Shown here piece after piece: positions 23,525 through 32,155 of a stretch of 37,358 nt of DNA. Origin of the DNA: an uncultured Sutterella sp. (GTDB lineage Bacteria > Pseudomonadota > Gammaproteobacteria > Burkholderiales > Burkholderiaceae_F). A model generated the notes under the pieces. The model was not told where the DNA came from. It was given only the letters and a program-made list of their open reading frames with translations, and ran no database searches. The translations under genes and the position numbers were made by a program. The stretch's first letter is position 1. Every line of letters begins with the position of its first letter. The stretch lies in assembly GCA_900538905.1 (NCBI GenBank), contig UPZS01000019.1, positions 1 through 37,358 on the forward strand, written 5' to 3'.

Positions 23525-24457
23525 TTGAAATTAGCGTTTGTATTCCCCGGACAGGGGTCGCAGAAGGTCGGCATGGCCGATTGGGCCAAGGAGTCGGATG
23601 CGGCAGCGGCTGTGATGCAGGCAGCGGATCGCGCGCTCGGTGAACAGCTCAGTGAACTGATTGCCAACGGTCCCGATACGGAATTGAATTTGACAGTCAA
23701 CACGCAGCCCGCTCTGTTGGCAACGAGTTACGCTGTTTTTGCGGCATGGAAAGAAGCGGGCGGTCCTACACCCGAAGTGATGGCCGGTCACAGTCTCGGC
23801 GAATACACGGCTCTGACGGCCGCAGGCGTCTTCTCGATCGAAGATGCTGTGCGTCTTGTGCGTTTCCGTGCGAGCGCTATGCAGTCGGCGGTGCCTGTTG
23901 GTGTGGGCGGCATGGCTGCCATTTTGGGCCTCAGCGACGAAGTGGTGATTGATCTTTGTGCCAATGCCGCTCAGGGTGAAGCGGTTGAAGCGGTGAACTT
24001 CAACTGCCCTGGACAGGTTGTGATTGCCGGTCACAAGGCGGCTGTTGAGCGTGCTTGCGCTCTGGCTCTTGAAGCCGGTGCCAAACGTGCTGTTGTGCTT
24101 GCCGTTTCGGCGCCGTTTCACAGCACGCTGTTGCAGCCAGCGGCTGACCGTCTGGCCGAGGAGCTGGCACGCACACCGATGCAGGAACCGACGGTTGCCG
24201 TTGTGGCAAACGTCGACGTTGCTTGCCACAAGTCAATCGACGAAATCCGTGCCGCATTGGCCAAGCAGGCCGCCAGCGCCGTGCTCTGGACCGGCTGTGT
24301 GAAGAAAATGCAGGAAATGGGTGTAACCCATATCGTCGAATGTGGACCGGGCCGCGTGCTTGCCGGTCTGGTTCGCCGCATTGCTCCCGAAATCACAGTT
24401 GCCAACGTGAGTGACATGGCTAGTGTCAAAAACGTGATTGCTCAACTCAACGCATAA
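23525..24457 (+). CDS. fabD: Malonyl-CoA:ACP transacylase
   Basis: FabD moves the malonyl group from CoA to acyl carrier protein. The 310-residue enzyme shows FVFPGQGSQKVGM at the N-terminus, the nucleophile Ser about 90 in GHSLGEYTAL, Arg in RLVRFRASAMQ, and catalytic His about 199 in VSAPFHSTLL. Start and length fit the family. The start is a TTG at 23525 after GGAGAACGGAA; no ATG is available near it. It lies between fabH and fabG in the canonical order. Confidence 0.96.
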   Translation: MKLAFVFPGQGSQKVGMADWAKESDAAAAVMQAADRALGEQLSELIANGPDTELNLTVNTQPALLATSYAVFAAWKEAGGPTPEVMAGHSLGEYTALTAAGVFSIEDAVRLVRFRASAMQSAVPVGVGGMAAILGLSDEVVIDLCANAAQGEAVEAVNFNCPGQVVIAGHKAAVERACALALEAGAKRAVVLAVSAPFHSTLLQPAADRLAEELARTPMQEPTVAVVANVDVACHKSIDEIRAALAKQAASAVLWTGCVKKMQEMGVTHIVECGPGRVLAGLVRRIAPEITVANVSDMASVKNVIAQLNA

Positions 24458-24477
24458 ATCGAGAAGAAGGAAAGAAT

Positions 24478-25233
24478 ATGCAGAACTTTTTTACCGCTGA
24501 AAGCTTTGCCGGACGCGTTGCGCTTGTGACGGGTGCAACCCGCGGCATCGGTCGCGCCGTGGCGCTGGCTTTAGCCGACTGCGGCGCCAAGGTGAGCGGT
24601 ACGGCGACGTCCGAAACCGGTGCGGCACAGATCAGCGAAGCGCTGGGCGACAAGGGCCGCGGCATCGTCCTGAATGTGACAGACGCAGAGGCGAGCAAGG
24701 CGGCTGTGGAAGCGATCGTTGCCGAATACGGTCGCATTGACATTCTTGTCAACAACGCCGGCATAACCCGCGACATGCTTGCGATGCGTTTGTCCGACGA
24801 AGCTTGGGACGCCGTGATTGAGACCAATTTGACGGCCGTGTTCCGTCTTACCCGTGCCGTGTTGCGCCCGATGATGAAGCAGCGCTTCGGCCGCATCATT
24901 AACATGAGTTCCGTGGTTGGGGCGATGGGCAACGCAGGCCAGGCTAATTATGCGGCAGCCAAGGCCGGCATGATCGGCATGAGCAAGTCGGTGGCCCGTG
25001 AAGTTGCTTCCCGTGGCGTGACTGTCAACTGCGTGGCCCCTGGTTTTATTGAAACGGATATGACCGCCGCGTTGCCCGAAGACGTCAAAACGCATCTCAT
25101 GGCACAAATTCCGGCGGCACGCCTCGGCAAAACGGATGATATTGCAGCAGCCGTCCTTTATTTGGCTTCTGAGCCCGCCGGCTACGTCACCGGGACCGTT
25201 TTGCACGTCAACGGCGGCATGTTCATGGGATGA
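24478..25233 (+). CDS. fabG: 3-oxoacyl-ACP reductase
   Basis: FabG is the NADPH-dependent reductase of the elongation cycle, converting 3-oxoacyl-ACP to 3-hydroxyacyl-ACP. The 251-residue short-chain dehydrogenase has the cofactor motif TGATRGIGRAVA near 18, NNAG near 92, and the catalytic Ser about 144/145, Tyr about 158 and Lys about 162 in INMSSVVGAMGNAGQANYAA followed by AKAG. The tail YVTGTVLHVNGGMFM is typical. ATG at 24478 follows GAAGAAGGAAAGAAT. It starts 20 bases after fabD. Confidence 0.96.
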   Translation: MQNFFTAESFAGRVALVTGATRGIGRAVALALADCGAKVSGTATSETGAAQISEALGDKGRGIVLNVTDAEASKAAVEAIVAEYGRIDILVNNAGITRDMLAMRLSDEAWDAVIETNLTAVFRLTRAVLRPMMKQRFGRIINMSSVVGAMGNAGQANYAAAKAGMIGMSKSVAREVASRGVTVNCVAPGFIETDMTAALPEDVKTHLMAQIPAARLGKTDDIAAAVLYLASEPAGYVTGTVLHVNGGMFMG

Positions 25234-25270
25234 TGTAATTAGGCCTCAAGCCTGATAAAATCCCCCGATT

Positions 25271-25305
25271 AGAAAATTTTCTTCGGCAAACGGATGACCG
25301 TTTGC
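25271..25305 (+). promoter_or_regulatory. Palindrome and hairpin in the acpP leader
   Basis: AGAAAATTTTCT (25271-25282) is a perfect palindrome. GCAAACGG-ATGA-CCGTTTGC (25286-25305) is a perfect 8-bp hairpin with a four-base loop. Both lie in the 102-base fabG-acpP gap, which should also hold an internal promoter, since acpP is normally expressed far more strongly than its neighbours. Confidence 0.45.
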
Positions 25306-25335
25306 TCAACACAGACTAATTCCGCGGAGTAGGAA

Positions 25336-25575
25336 ATGGAAGATTTGGAACAGAAAGTCAAGCAGATCATCGCTGAGCAGCTTGGCAAGAACGAAGCCGA
25401 CATCAAGAATGAAGCTTCCTTCATCGAAGACCTCGGCGCCGACAGCCTTGACACGGTTGAACTCGTGATGGCTCTTGAAGATGCTTTCAAGATCGAAATC
25501 CCGGATGAACAGCAGGAAAACCTGCGCACCGTTCAGCAGGCTATCGACTTCATTCAGGCCAACGTTAAGGCCTAA
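25336..25575 (+). CDS. acpP: Acyl carrier protein
   Basis: AcpP carries growing acyl chains on a phosphopantetheine arm. The 79-residue acidic protein has the invariant DSL attachment site, with Ser about 37 in [19 protein letters not shown], and the usual four-helix pattern. The ribosome binding site is GGAGTAGGAA. It lies between fabG and fabF as usual; a strong terminator follows within 65 bases, so it can be made as a short abundant message. Confidence 0.98.
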   Translation: MEDLEQKVKQIIAEQLGKNEADIKNEASFIEDLGADSLDTVELVMALEDAFKIEIPDEQQENLRTVQQAIDFIQANVKA

Positions 25576-25635
25576 TGCCTCTTGAGGCGCTGTCCGAGAG
25601 AGGGTAAGTGACCTTGTCGTCGGGCGGCATGAAGC

Positions 25636-25662
25636 AAAAGGGGGCGGTAGCCCCCTTTTTTT
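25636..25662 (+). terminator. Terminator after acpP
   Basis: A perfect 6-bp GC stem (25640-25645 with 25650-25655, GGTA loop), extended by A-T pairs, ends in seven T residues. It separates acpP from fabF, implying partial read-through or a separate fabF promoter. Confidence 0.92.
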
Positions 25663-25706
25663 AGCGGATTTATATTGCACAGAACAACAGGAAGGAAAAT
25701 AAAAAG

Positions 25707-26942
25707 ATGCGCCGTGTGGTTGTGACCGGTTTGGGCATGGTATCGCCGCTGGGACTCGATGTGGAATCGAGCTGGAAAGCGTTATTGGCTGGCGAATGCG
25801 GCATCGGACCCATTACTGAATTTGACGCCTCCGAATTCGGCTGCCGTATTGCCGGTGAGGTCAAGAATTTTGATCCCGCTGCCGGCGGTTTGCAGGCTAA
25901 GGAAGCTCGTCGTTACGACCGTTATGTGCAATTTGCCGCTGCCGCCGCTACCGAAGCTCTCAAGGATGCCGGTCTTGATTTCGTCGGTAACAATGAAGCG
26001 GGCGATCGCGCTGGTTGCATCATTGGCTCCGGCATCGGTGGTCTGGAAACGATTTGCGTCAACCATAAGGCGATGCTCGAACGCGGCCCGCGTCGTATTT
26101 CCCCCTTCATGATCCCCGGTTGCATCATCAATATGGCTTCGGGGCTGGTGGGAATCATGAAGAACCTTCGCGGTCCGAATCTCGCTACGGTGACGGCTTG
26201 CGCCACCGGTTTGCATGCTATTGGTGAAGCTGCTTGGATGATTCGCCGTGGCGACGCCGACGTAATGCTGGCGGGCGGCACCGAAGGCACGGTTTGCGAG
26301 GTCGGTATTGGTGGCTTTGACAGCATGCATGCCTTGTCCCGTCGCAACGACGATCCGGCTCACGCTTCTCGTCCGTTTGACGTGGATCGCGATGGTTTTG
26401 TGATGGGCGAAGGCTGTGGCCTGCTCGTTCTCGAAGACTATGATCACGCTGTGGCTCGCGGCGCGAAGATCTACTGCGAACTCGCCGGCTATGGTTTGTC
26501 GGGCGATGCCTATCACATCACGACGCCGGCCACTGACGGTCCCGTTCGGTCCATGAAGATGGCTCTGAATCACGCCGGTCTAAAGCCTGAGGATATCGAC
26601 TACCTCAATGCGCACGGTACGTCGACTTCTGTGGGCGATATCAACGAATCCCGCGCTGTGCGCGAACTCTTCGGCGAACACACCGACAAGCTCGTGGTAA
26701 GCTCCACCAAGGGCGCGACGGGCCACTTGCTCGGCGGTGCCGGCGGTATCGAAAGTGTCTTTACTGTACTCGCCATTCGTGATCAGGTGGCTCCTCCGAC
26801 GATCAATATCGTCAATCAGGATCCGGAATGTTGCATCAATGTTTGCAAGGACAAGCCGCAGCAGATGGAAATCCGCGCTGCCGTCAAGAACAATTTCGGC
26901 TTCGGCGGTACCAACGCCACGCTGGTGTTTAAGCGTGTCTAA
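25707..26942 (+). CDS. fabF: 3-oxoacyl-ACP synthase II
   Basis: FabF is the elongating condensing enzyme, adding malonyl units to acyl-ACP and shaping the saturated to unsaturated ratio. The 411-residue protein has VVTGLGMVSPLG at the start, the nucleophile Cys about 165 in TVTACATGLHAIGEAAWM, and the two histidines in NAHGTSTSVGD and STKGATGHLLGGAGGIE. The tail ends NNFGFGGTNATLVFKRV. The ribosome binding site (AGGAAGGAAAAT) is strong, though spaced far from the ATG. It is the last gene of the fab cluster and is followed by a terminator. Confidence 0.97.
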   Translation: MRRVVVTGLGMVSPLGLDVESSWKALLAGECGIGPITEFDASEFGCRIAGEVKNFDPAAGGLQAKEARRYDRYVQFAAAAATEALKDAGLDFVGNNEAGDRAGCIIGSGIGGLETICVNHKAMLERGPRRISPFMIPGCIINMASGLVGIMKNLRGPNLATVTACATGLHAIGEAAWMIRRGDADVMLAGGTEGTVCEVGIGGFDSMHALSRRNDDPAHASRPFDVDRDGFVMGEGCGLLVLEDYDHAVARGAKIYCELAGYGLSGDAYHITTPATDGPVRSMKMALNHAGLKPEDIDYLNAHGTSTSVGDINESRAVRELFGEHTDKLVVSSTKGATGHLLGGAGGIESVFTVLAIRDQVAPPTINIVNQDPECCINVCKDKPQQMEIRAAVKNNFGFGGTNATLVFKRV

Positions 26943-26973
26943 CGTTACCACGGAGTTGTAAGGCACAGAGAAG

Positions 26974-26997
26974 AACGGTCCTCAATGGGCCGTTTTT
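26974..26997 (+). terminator. Terminator after fabF
   Basis: An 8-bp stem with one G-U pair (26974-26981 with 26987-26994, 5-base loop) runs into TTTTTCG. It lies 31 bases past the fabF stop. Confidence 0.85.
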
Positions 26998-27012
26998 CGT
27001 ATTTGCACGTAC

Positions 27013-27051
27013 GAAAATGCCCGGAGCGATTCGCTGCGGAACTCCCCGGGC
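27013..27051 (-). terminator. Terminator of the leftward export operon
   Basis: On the minus strand GCCCGGGGAG pairs with CTCCGGGC (two bulged bases) and is followed by ATTTTCG. It lies 82 bases after the lipoprotein stop and faces the fabF terminator. Confidence 0.6.
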
Positions 27052-27133
27052 TTTCGGTCTTTCCTGGAAACGAACAGGCGACTCGTCACTGACGCCCGTT
27101 CGAAAACACGTTAGCTGATTGTCCGTCAAAAAG

Positions 27134-27601
27134 CTATTGCGCAGATGTATTGTCTGTTGCAGACTGTTCGGCTTTAGCCTCAGCTTCTTCTTCGGCCTTT
27201 TCACGAGCAATGCGTGCGGCTTCGGCACGAGCGGCATCTGCTTCGGGCGAATTGTCGATGAACGTATTTTCCGGTCCTTTCATGATGCCGACACAACGGA
27301 ACACCACAATGGCCTTAACGCCTTCGCCCTTGGGATTCTTGCCGGAAACACCGTCAAGGAGCTGAGCTCCCTGACCGTTTCTCATGCAGAAGTCTTGAGC
27401 ACGCTGATATAGGAATTCGCGCAGCTGCAGTTGCTGATTGATATTCGGACGTGTGCCGGAAATACGGTAAAGGTTGTAGTCGATTTTTTCGACGTCCGAA
27501 TAGTTGGCGCTTTTTTCGATCGCCTCTATCATGCCGCTGCATCCGGTCAAAAGGCTCGTGCTGAGAGCAAGAATTGCTGCACCCGTCAAAATCTTTCGCA
27601 T
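27134..27601 (-). CDS. Small lipoprotein of unknown function
   Basis: The 155-residue protein starts MRKILTGAAILALSTSLLTG and then Cys, a clear lipoprotein signal with lipobox LLTGC near 18-22; the residue after Cys is Ser, which favours outer-membrane sorting. The middle (YNLYRISGTRPNINQQLQLR, FCMRNGQGAQLL, IVVFRCVG) is mixed alpha/beta with two further cysteines. The end is a highly charged Ala/Glu/Arg helix of about 40 residues, possibly a coiled coil. I do not recognise a family. ATG at 27601 follows GAAAGGACAAAC; the frame is open to 27649. It lies 22 bases after the DUF4143-like gene and so probably belongs to the same operon. Confidence 0.85.
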   Translation of the reverse strand: MRKILTGAAILALSTSLLTGCSGMIEAIEKSANYSDVEKIDYNLYRISGTRPNINQQLQLREFLYQRAQDFCMRNGQGAQLLDGVSGKNPKGEGVKAIVVFRCVGIMKGPENTFIDNSPEADAARAEAARIAREKAEEEAEAKAEQSATDNTSAQ

Positions 27602-27623
27602 GTTTGTCCTTTCAAGAGAATTT

Positions 27624-28748
27624 TTATTGCTTTCGAGAAGCGACTGCAACTTCCACGTATGTTATCAGCGCCAGGATCGTCATTCCTTGGTACGCGATCA
27701 GGCCAGCTTGGGGATGAAAGCGTCCGGTTCTCACAAGAGACTTGTGGTGGCGAAGCGAAAGCTCCCGCTGTTCGTCGTTCTCGCAGATGTAGTAGGCCTG
27801 GTATCGTCCGTTGATGTCTACAACCAGAGGGCAGGTGACGTGATTTGTGTCGGCAAAGTGCGCAAAAGTGGTCCCGGGGTAGATATCGCACAACGCTAGG
27901 TATACCGCGTTTTCAAATAGGGCGAGACGCAACGTATCGGGGCAACAGTTCATTTGTCCCGAAAGCCACAGACAGAGGCCCGGATGTCGCCAGTAGACCT
28001 TGGGGCGATCCAGTGTGCGGCGCTGCGGCTTCAGATTGACGGCAGGCACGATGTCAAGCAACGCAAACTTTTCCAAATGCCTGGCCCATTCCAGAATCGT
28101 GACGCTTGGAATCTGCGCAAGCCTCCCGATTTCGCTCCAGTTGGCGGCCGAGGCTGTGGTACGCGCAAGCAGTCGGGCAACCGAATAAAAGGCGTCAAGC
28201 TTGCGCAGACCGCTGCGCATGGCCGGAAGAGACGCCTCGTGTTTCCACAATTGCGTCCAATGCAAAGCACCCCGGACTCCCAAAGAAGGCGCTAAACACG
28301 CACTGAAAGCTTCCGATTCGTTTGCAAACCCTGCGTTCGGTTCAAAAGCGGCTGCAACGCCGTTGTCCATCTTCGTGGTAAAAAGGCGCGGTTCTGGTGT
28401 TGCATTGATGTCGAGCACTACGCCGAGGTTATCGGCCGATTCACGGAAGAACCGAAGTGCTGCTTTGGAGAAGCGACCGGCCAGCACGAGATCTGTGAGC
28501 GGATGATGGGATAGGAACTGAAGTGCACTCAGCGTCACACTGTCGAAGGCGTGTGCGTTGATGATCGTTGTTCCGTTGCCGTAAAGCGCAAAAAACTCAT
28601 CGGGAGAAGCTTGGTATAACAACCGGTTTCCGTCGTCGGTGATGTCGGCAACGGGGTTGTCCCTGAGCGCTTCGACCATTCGGTAATCGGTTCCGGTGGG
28701 CAACGCAAAAAGGCGCAAGCGCGATTTCAGTTCTGGCTTGTTGATCAT
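27624..28748 (-). CDS. Degenerate AAA/DUF4143-like protein without a P-loop
   Basis: This 374-residue cytosolic protein resembles AAA_14/DUF4143 proteins in layout. The C-terminal half has the winged-helix pattern (NWSEIGRLAQIPSVTILEWA, then RPKVYWRHPGLCLWLSG) and the nuclease-like tail (ALFENAVYLAL). The N-terminal part keeps the stretch after the nucleotide site (LYQASPDEFFALYGNGTTII, LVLAGRFSKAALRF) but has no Walker A GxxxxGKT. Where Walker B DE would be it reads INAH. It should therefore not hydrolyse ATP. Its ATG overlaps the stop of the ABC-2 permease gene (ATGA), implying coupled translation. The assignment is by pattern only and could be wrong; the loss of the P-loop is directly visible. 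Confidence 0.55.
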   Translation of the reverse strand: MINKPELKSRLRLFALPTGTDYRMVEALRDNPVADITDDGNRLLYQASPDEFFALYGNGTTIINAHAFDSVTLSALQFLSHHPLTDLVLAGRFSKAALRFFRESADNLGVVLDINATPEPRLFTTKMDNGVAAAFEPNAGFANESEAFSACLAPSLGVRGALHWTQLWKHEASLPAMRSGLRKLDAFYSVARLLARTTASAANWSEIGRLAQIPSVTILEWARHLEKFALLDIVPAVNLKPQRRTLDRPKVYWRHPGLCLWLSGQMNCCPDTLRLALFENAVYLALCDIYPGTTFAHFADTNHVTCPLVVDINGRYQAYYICENDEQRELSLRHHKSLVRTGRFHPQAGLIAYQGMTILALITYVEVAVASRKQ

Positions 28749-31123
28749 CGGTTAAGAGACTGCTCGGCGTGAATTTTTCGAGCGGTGCGTTTCCATAGAA
28801 CGAACGCTAACACACCGTAGGCGACGGTCAAAAGAAGTAGATGTGCGATCTGAACCGTAACGGCGTAAAGCGGTGCTCCGTTTTGCGAGACGGCAACGAG
28901 ACCGTTGATGCCCGAGGTTGACGGCAATAGTAAACGCAGTACCAGAGCGGGTGGCGTCATGTCAAAGAGCGGATGCACGACACCCGAGAGAAAGAGTGCC
29001 GGAGCCGAAATGACAACAAAGAACTGTGCGCCGTAGGCGTTTGTGCCCATAGCAAACGTAAAGGCCAGACCGAAACTTACAACAGCGGCGCCAAAGATCG
29101 CAGCCATCAATAATGTGCCGCCGGGATTTTGCATGGAGGCAAAATCAAAGAGCACAAAGTCCGGTCCCAGAGCGTAGGCAAGCCACATGAGACTAAAGAG
29201 CCAGAAAGCGACGTAGAGGGCCGCAAAGCCGTGTACGTTGCGACAAACGGCGCGCAACACGGAAGGCGGATTTGCGCTCGCAAGCCATCCCCCCAAGCTC
29301 ATGACGATGCTCACGAACATAACGGCTTGGATAATGATGGGCATGACGGCGGCAACGATGTAGCTTGCATAGCCGGAAAGCGGGTTATAGAGATTGACGT
29401 CGGTAAAGGCGACCGGGGCTGTTTGCAACTTTTTAAGGGTTTCGAGCGGTGCACCGGCTCGAACGAGGTTTAAAGCCATGCTAGCGGCCGTTGTTTCTCC
29501 GACAACACCCATGAGGCCGGCCATCACAGCGCGTGACTTTACGGGGAAGGCGCCGTTGGCGGTAAGTGCAACGGATGTATGCTTGCCGGCCAACAGGTTT
29601 TCCTCGAAATTCTCAGGGATCGTGATCACGGCCGCCACTTTTTCAGTTTTGTAGAGCGATTCGCCCTCGGCACGATCTGTTCCGATCGCAACGACATTGA
29701 TCATAGCCACAGATTTGATGCGTTCGATCATTGCGCGGCTAGCCGCGCTGCGGTCGAGATCCACCACAGCCGTTTGGATGCTGGTGACGTTTTGTGCTGC
29801 GTAAGGCCACGCGTAAAAGAGCAGGTAAAAGGCTACGGCGATCACGAAAATTACGAAGGTGTCTTTTGTAAAAGCTCCGCGGGCCAGAACCGTGCGAACC
29901 GTCTCCCAAAAACCGACGGGTTCTGGGAGGTCGATCACTGGCTGAGCTTCACGCTCTTTTTGCGCCCATTTACGCATTCTCCGGGGCATCAGAGTCAGGC
30001 CGACAGCGGCTGGGATAATGACGAAGAGAGAGAGCATCGAGAGCAGATAGATCGTGTGCGAAAGCTCGCTTCCGAGCACCCACTGCGAGGAATGAAGTCT
30101 CAGGTACCATGTCAACGGAAGGAACTGAGCGAGTAGTTGCGCAGCTGCGTCCATTGAATCCAGAGGAAAGGAAAAGCCCGTGAAGGGGAAGATGGGGGCG
30201 GTTGTGCCAATCGCAACCGACATGGCAATAATCCACGACGGCGAAAGGCTCGTGTAGAGCATGGCAAGCGCCGGCATGCTCGCGAAAAAGAGCACGATCC
30301 CCAGCGCCCAGGCGGCGAGACTGCCTTGCACGCCCCAGCCCTCCCAGCCGGTGAACCAGGCTAGGTAGGTCAGCCCCATGAGCGAGTAAAGGACCAACCA
30401 AAAGCTCATGCGGCCAAGCAAAAAACCCGTGAGGTGAGAGTAAGTTTCAACGACTTGATGTACGGTCTTAAGGCGCCACTCTCGGGTGAGCGATCCCACG
30501 CAAGTCAGAATGGCTCCTAAGGCGAGCACGCCGGGCAGAATGGTGGTGAGCAGATACGCTTTGAAATTGAGTGCCGGGTTGCCTGCAATCAGAATGTCAG
30601 CGTCAAGCACGGCAAGACGTTCTTTGTTTCCGGCAAAGCCGCCGCCTACGACGGAGGCGGCCTCAAGCATTTGTCCAATTTGAATTTGTGACAGTGCGAG
30701 CTTGAGGTCGGTTTCCACCGTGGTCGCGATGGCGTAGTAGCTTTTGTTGAGAAAGAGCTCAAGAGCCGAATCGGAACGGCTGCCGGACGTTTTTTCGCTC
30801 CAGTTGTGGCCGATGACAAAGAGAGCGTAAATGTTACCCGTGGCAAGATCGGCCGTTGCCGCCTGTGGATTTTCGTAATTGACGAAATCAACCGAGGCCA
30901 CCGCATCCAGAGATCGGATCAAATCCCGGCTTTCTGCGGAGTTGTCGTAGTCGACAAGCCCGACGGGTATGTTGCGCATCAGCCCGGTAGCGAAGACGGC
31001 AACGACGGCCAGACACCAGAAAACGGGGACCACGATGCCGGTGAGCCACAAAAGCGGCGTATCAGATGTGGTGCGGGCTTCCTGCACAAAAGCGCGCTTA
31101 AAGTCGGAAAGAAACGACGACAT
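28745..31123 (-). CDS. Tandem fused ABC-2 type membrane permease
   Basis: This 792-residue protein is two ABC-2 permeases (YbhR/YbhS/YhhJ type) in one chain. Each half begins with a helix, then an extracytoplasmic domain, then about five helices. The duplication is visible at VDYDNSAESRDLIRSLDAVA (about 58) and VDLDRSAASRAMIERIKSVA (about 455), and in the paired FPFTGFSFPLDSM and LFLSGVVHPLFDMTP. Such proteins normally form the two membrane halves of a drug or lipid exporter driven by an ABC ATPase. No ATPase gene lies in this operon. It follows the HlyD-like gene by 14 bases and overlaps the next gene by 4. The fusion is unusual for this family but not unknown. Confidence 0.85.
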   Translation of the reverse strand: MSSFLSDFKRAFVQEARTTSDTPLLWLTGIVVPVFWCLAVVAVFATGLMRNIPVGLVDYDNSAESRDLIRSLDAVASVDFVNYENPQAATADLATGNIYALFVIGHNWSEKTSGSRSDSALELFLNKSYYAIATTVETDLKLALSQIQIGQMLEAASVVGGGFAGNKERLAVLDADILIAGNPALNFKAYLLTTILPGVLALGAILTCVGSLTREWRLKTVHQVVETYSHLTGFLLGRMSFWLVLYSLMGLTYLAWFTGWEGWGVQGSLAAWALGIVLFFASMPALAMLYTSLSPSWIIAMSVAIGTTAPIFPFTGFSFPLDSMDAAAQLLAQFLPLTWYLRLHSSQWVLGSELSHTIYLLSMLSLFVIIPAAVGLTLMPRRMRKWAQKEREAQPVIDLPEPVGFWETVRTVLARGAFTKDTFVIFVIAVAFYLLFYAWPYAAQNVTSIQTAVVDLDRSAASRAMIERIKSVAMINVVAIGTDRAEGESLYKTEKVAAVITIPENFEENLLAGKHTSVALTANGAFPVKSRAVMAGLMGVVGETTAASMALNLVRAGAPLETLKKLQTAPVAFTDVNLYNPLSGYASYIVAAVMPIIIQAVMFVSIVMSLGGWLASANPPSVLRAVCRNVHGFAALYVAFWLFSLMWLAYALGPDFVLFDFASMQNPGGTLLMAAIFGAAVVSFGLAFTFAMGTNAYGAQFFVVISAPALFLSGVVHPLFDMTPPALVLRLLLPSTSGINGLVAVSQNGAPLYAVTVQIAHLLLLTVAYGVLAFVLWKRTARKIHAEQSLNR

Positions 31124-31137
31124 AACCGAGGGAAACG

Positions 31138-32145
31138 TTAGGAGCCGCGGGCTGCGCGGTCAACAATCACGCTCATGCCGGGACGCAGATCGCGCATTGG
31201 CTCAACCGGTCGGGCGCGTACTTCGAAGGTGCGCACGTCGTAACCCGTTGACTGACGGGTGGAACGCCAGGTCGCGTAGTCTGCTCGCGGATTGATCCAA
31301 TAAACGGTAAAGGCAACGTTGTCTACTCCCAAAGCCGGCACCTTGGCCTTCAATTCGGTACCCACCTTAATCTCGGCAAGCTCATCTTCGCGGATGTTGA
31401 ACACAACCCATTTGTCGGAGTGATCCAGCAGGGTGACGAGCGGGAAACCGGCCGGCGTTACTTCGCCCTCATGCAGCACCACACGCGTTACTTCTCCTTG
31501 TCGCGGAGCGCGGACTAAGCTTTCGGAAGCCAGACTCTGCACTTCGGCGACGCCCGAGGCGGCCTGACGCGCCAGGGCTTCTGCGGCTCGCTTTTCATCT
31601 TCGCGTGATCCCGTGAGCGCCATGTCATAAACGCTTTGTGCGGCGCGGGCCAACCCGCGGGCGGTGTCAAGGGCCGCTTTGGCTTCATCGAATTTTTGAG
31701 CCGACACAAGCCCTTCCTTGTATAGCGCATTGACACGAGAAAAAGTTTTCTCGGCAAGCTTCAGAGCACCTTGGGTGCTTTCATACATTGACTTGGCTTC
31801 CCGAATTTTTTCCTTGCGGGCGCCTTCTTCCACAAGACGAGCTTTGGCTTGCGCAGCTTGTTCTTGCGCCGTGACCTGGCCGAGCTTGGCGGAAATTTCC
31901 GGAATGCTGATCTTTACCATCACGGCGCCGGCTTCGACCGTGTCGCCTTCCTTGACGAGCACTTTTTCAATGCGGCCGGGAATTTTGGGCGCCACTTCAA
32001 TGGTGCGGGCATCCACCTGTCCTTGAAGCGGGGTCGGAGCGGGAGTGGCAGCCTTCCATAGTCCGATGCCGATAAAGGCCAGAAGACCGGCACCGATCAG
32101 GGCAACGGCGATAGTTTTAATGGAGACGTTTTTGGATTCGGTCAT
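31138..32145 (-). CDS. HlyD/EmrA-like membrane fusion protein
   Basis: The 335-residue periplasmic adaptor links an inner-membrane exporter to a TolC-type channel. It has one N-terminal anchor (about 10-28), a lipoyl half-motif (GRIEKVLVKEGDTVEAGAVM), a long coiled-coil hairpin rich in Ala, Glu and Lys (about 80-190), the second lipoyl half (SLVRAPRQGEVTRVVLHEGE) and a beta-barrel end (RPGMSVIVDRAARGS). I chose ATG at 32145, since the frame open to 32199 overlaps the upstream gene and lacks family resemblance. The order TolC-like, HlyD-like, ABC-2 permease is that of the YbhGFSR/YhiI-type exporters. Confidence 0.9.
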   Translation of the reverse strand: MTESKNVSIKTIAVALIGAGLLAFIGIGLWKAATPAPTPLQGQVDARTIEVAPKIPGRIEKVLVKEGDTVEAGAVMVKISIPEISAKLGQVTAQEQAAQAKARLVEEGARKEKIREAKSMYESTQGALKLAEKTFSRVNALYKEGLVSAQKFDEAKAALDTARGLARAAQSVYDMALTGSREDEKRAAEALARQAASGVAEVQSLASESLVRAPRQGEVTRVVLHEGEVTPAGFPLVTLLDHSDKWVVFNIREDELAEIKVGTELKAKVPALGVDNVAFTVYWINPRADYATWRSTRQSTGYDVRTFEVRARPVEPMRDLRPGMSVIVDRAARGS

Positions 32146-32155
32146 GGCGGAAAAC

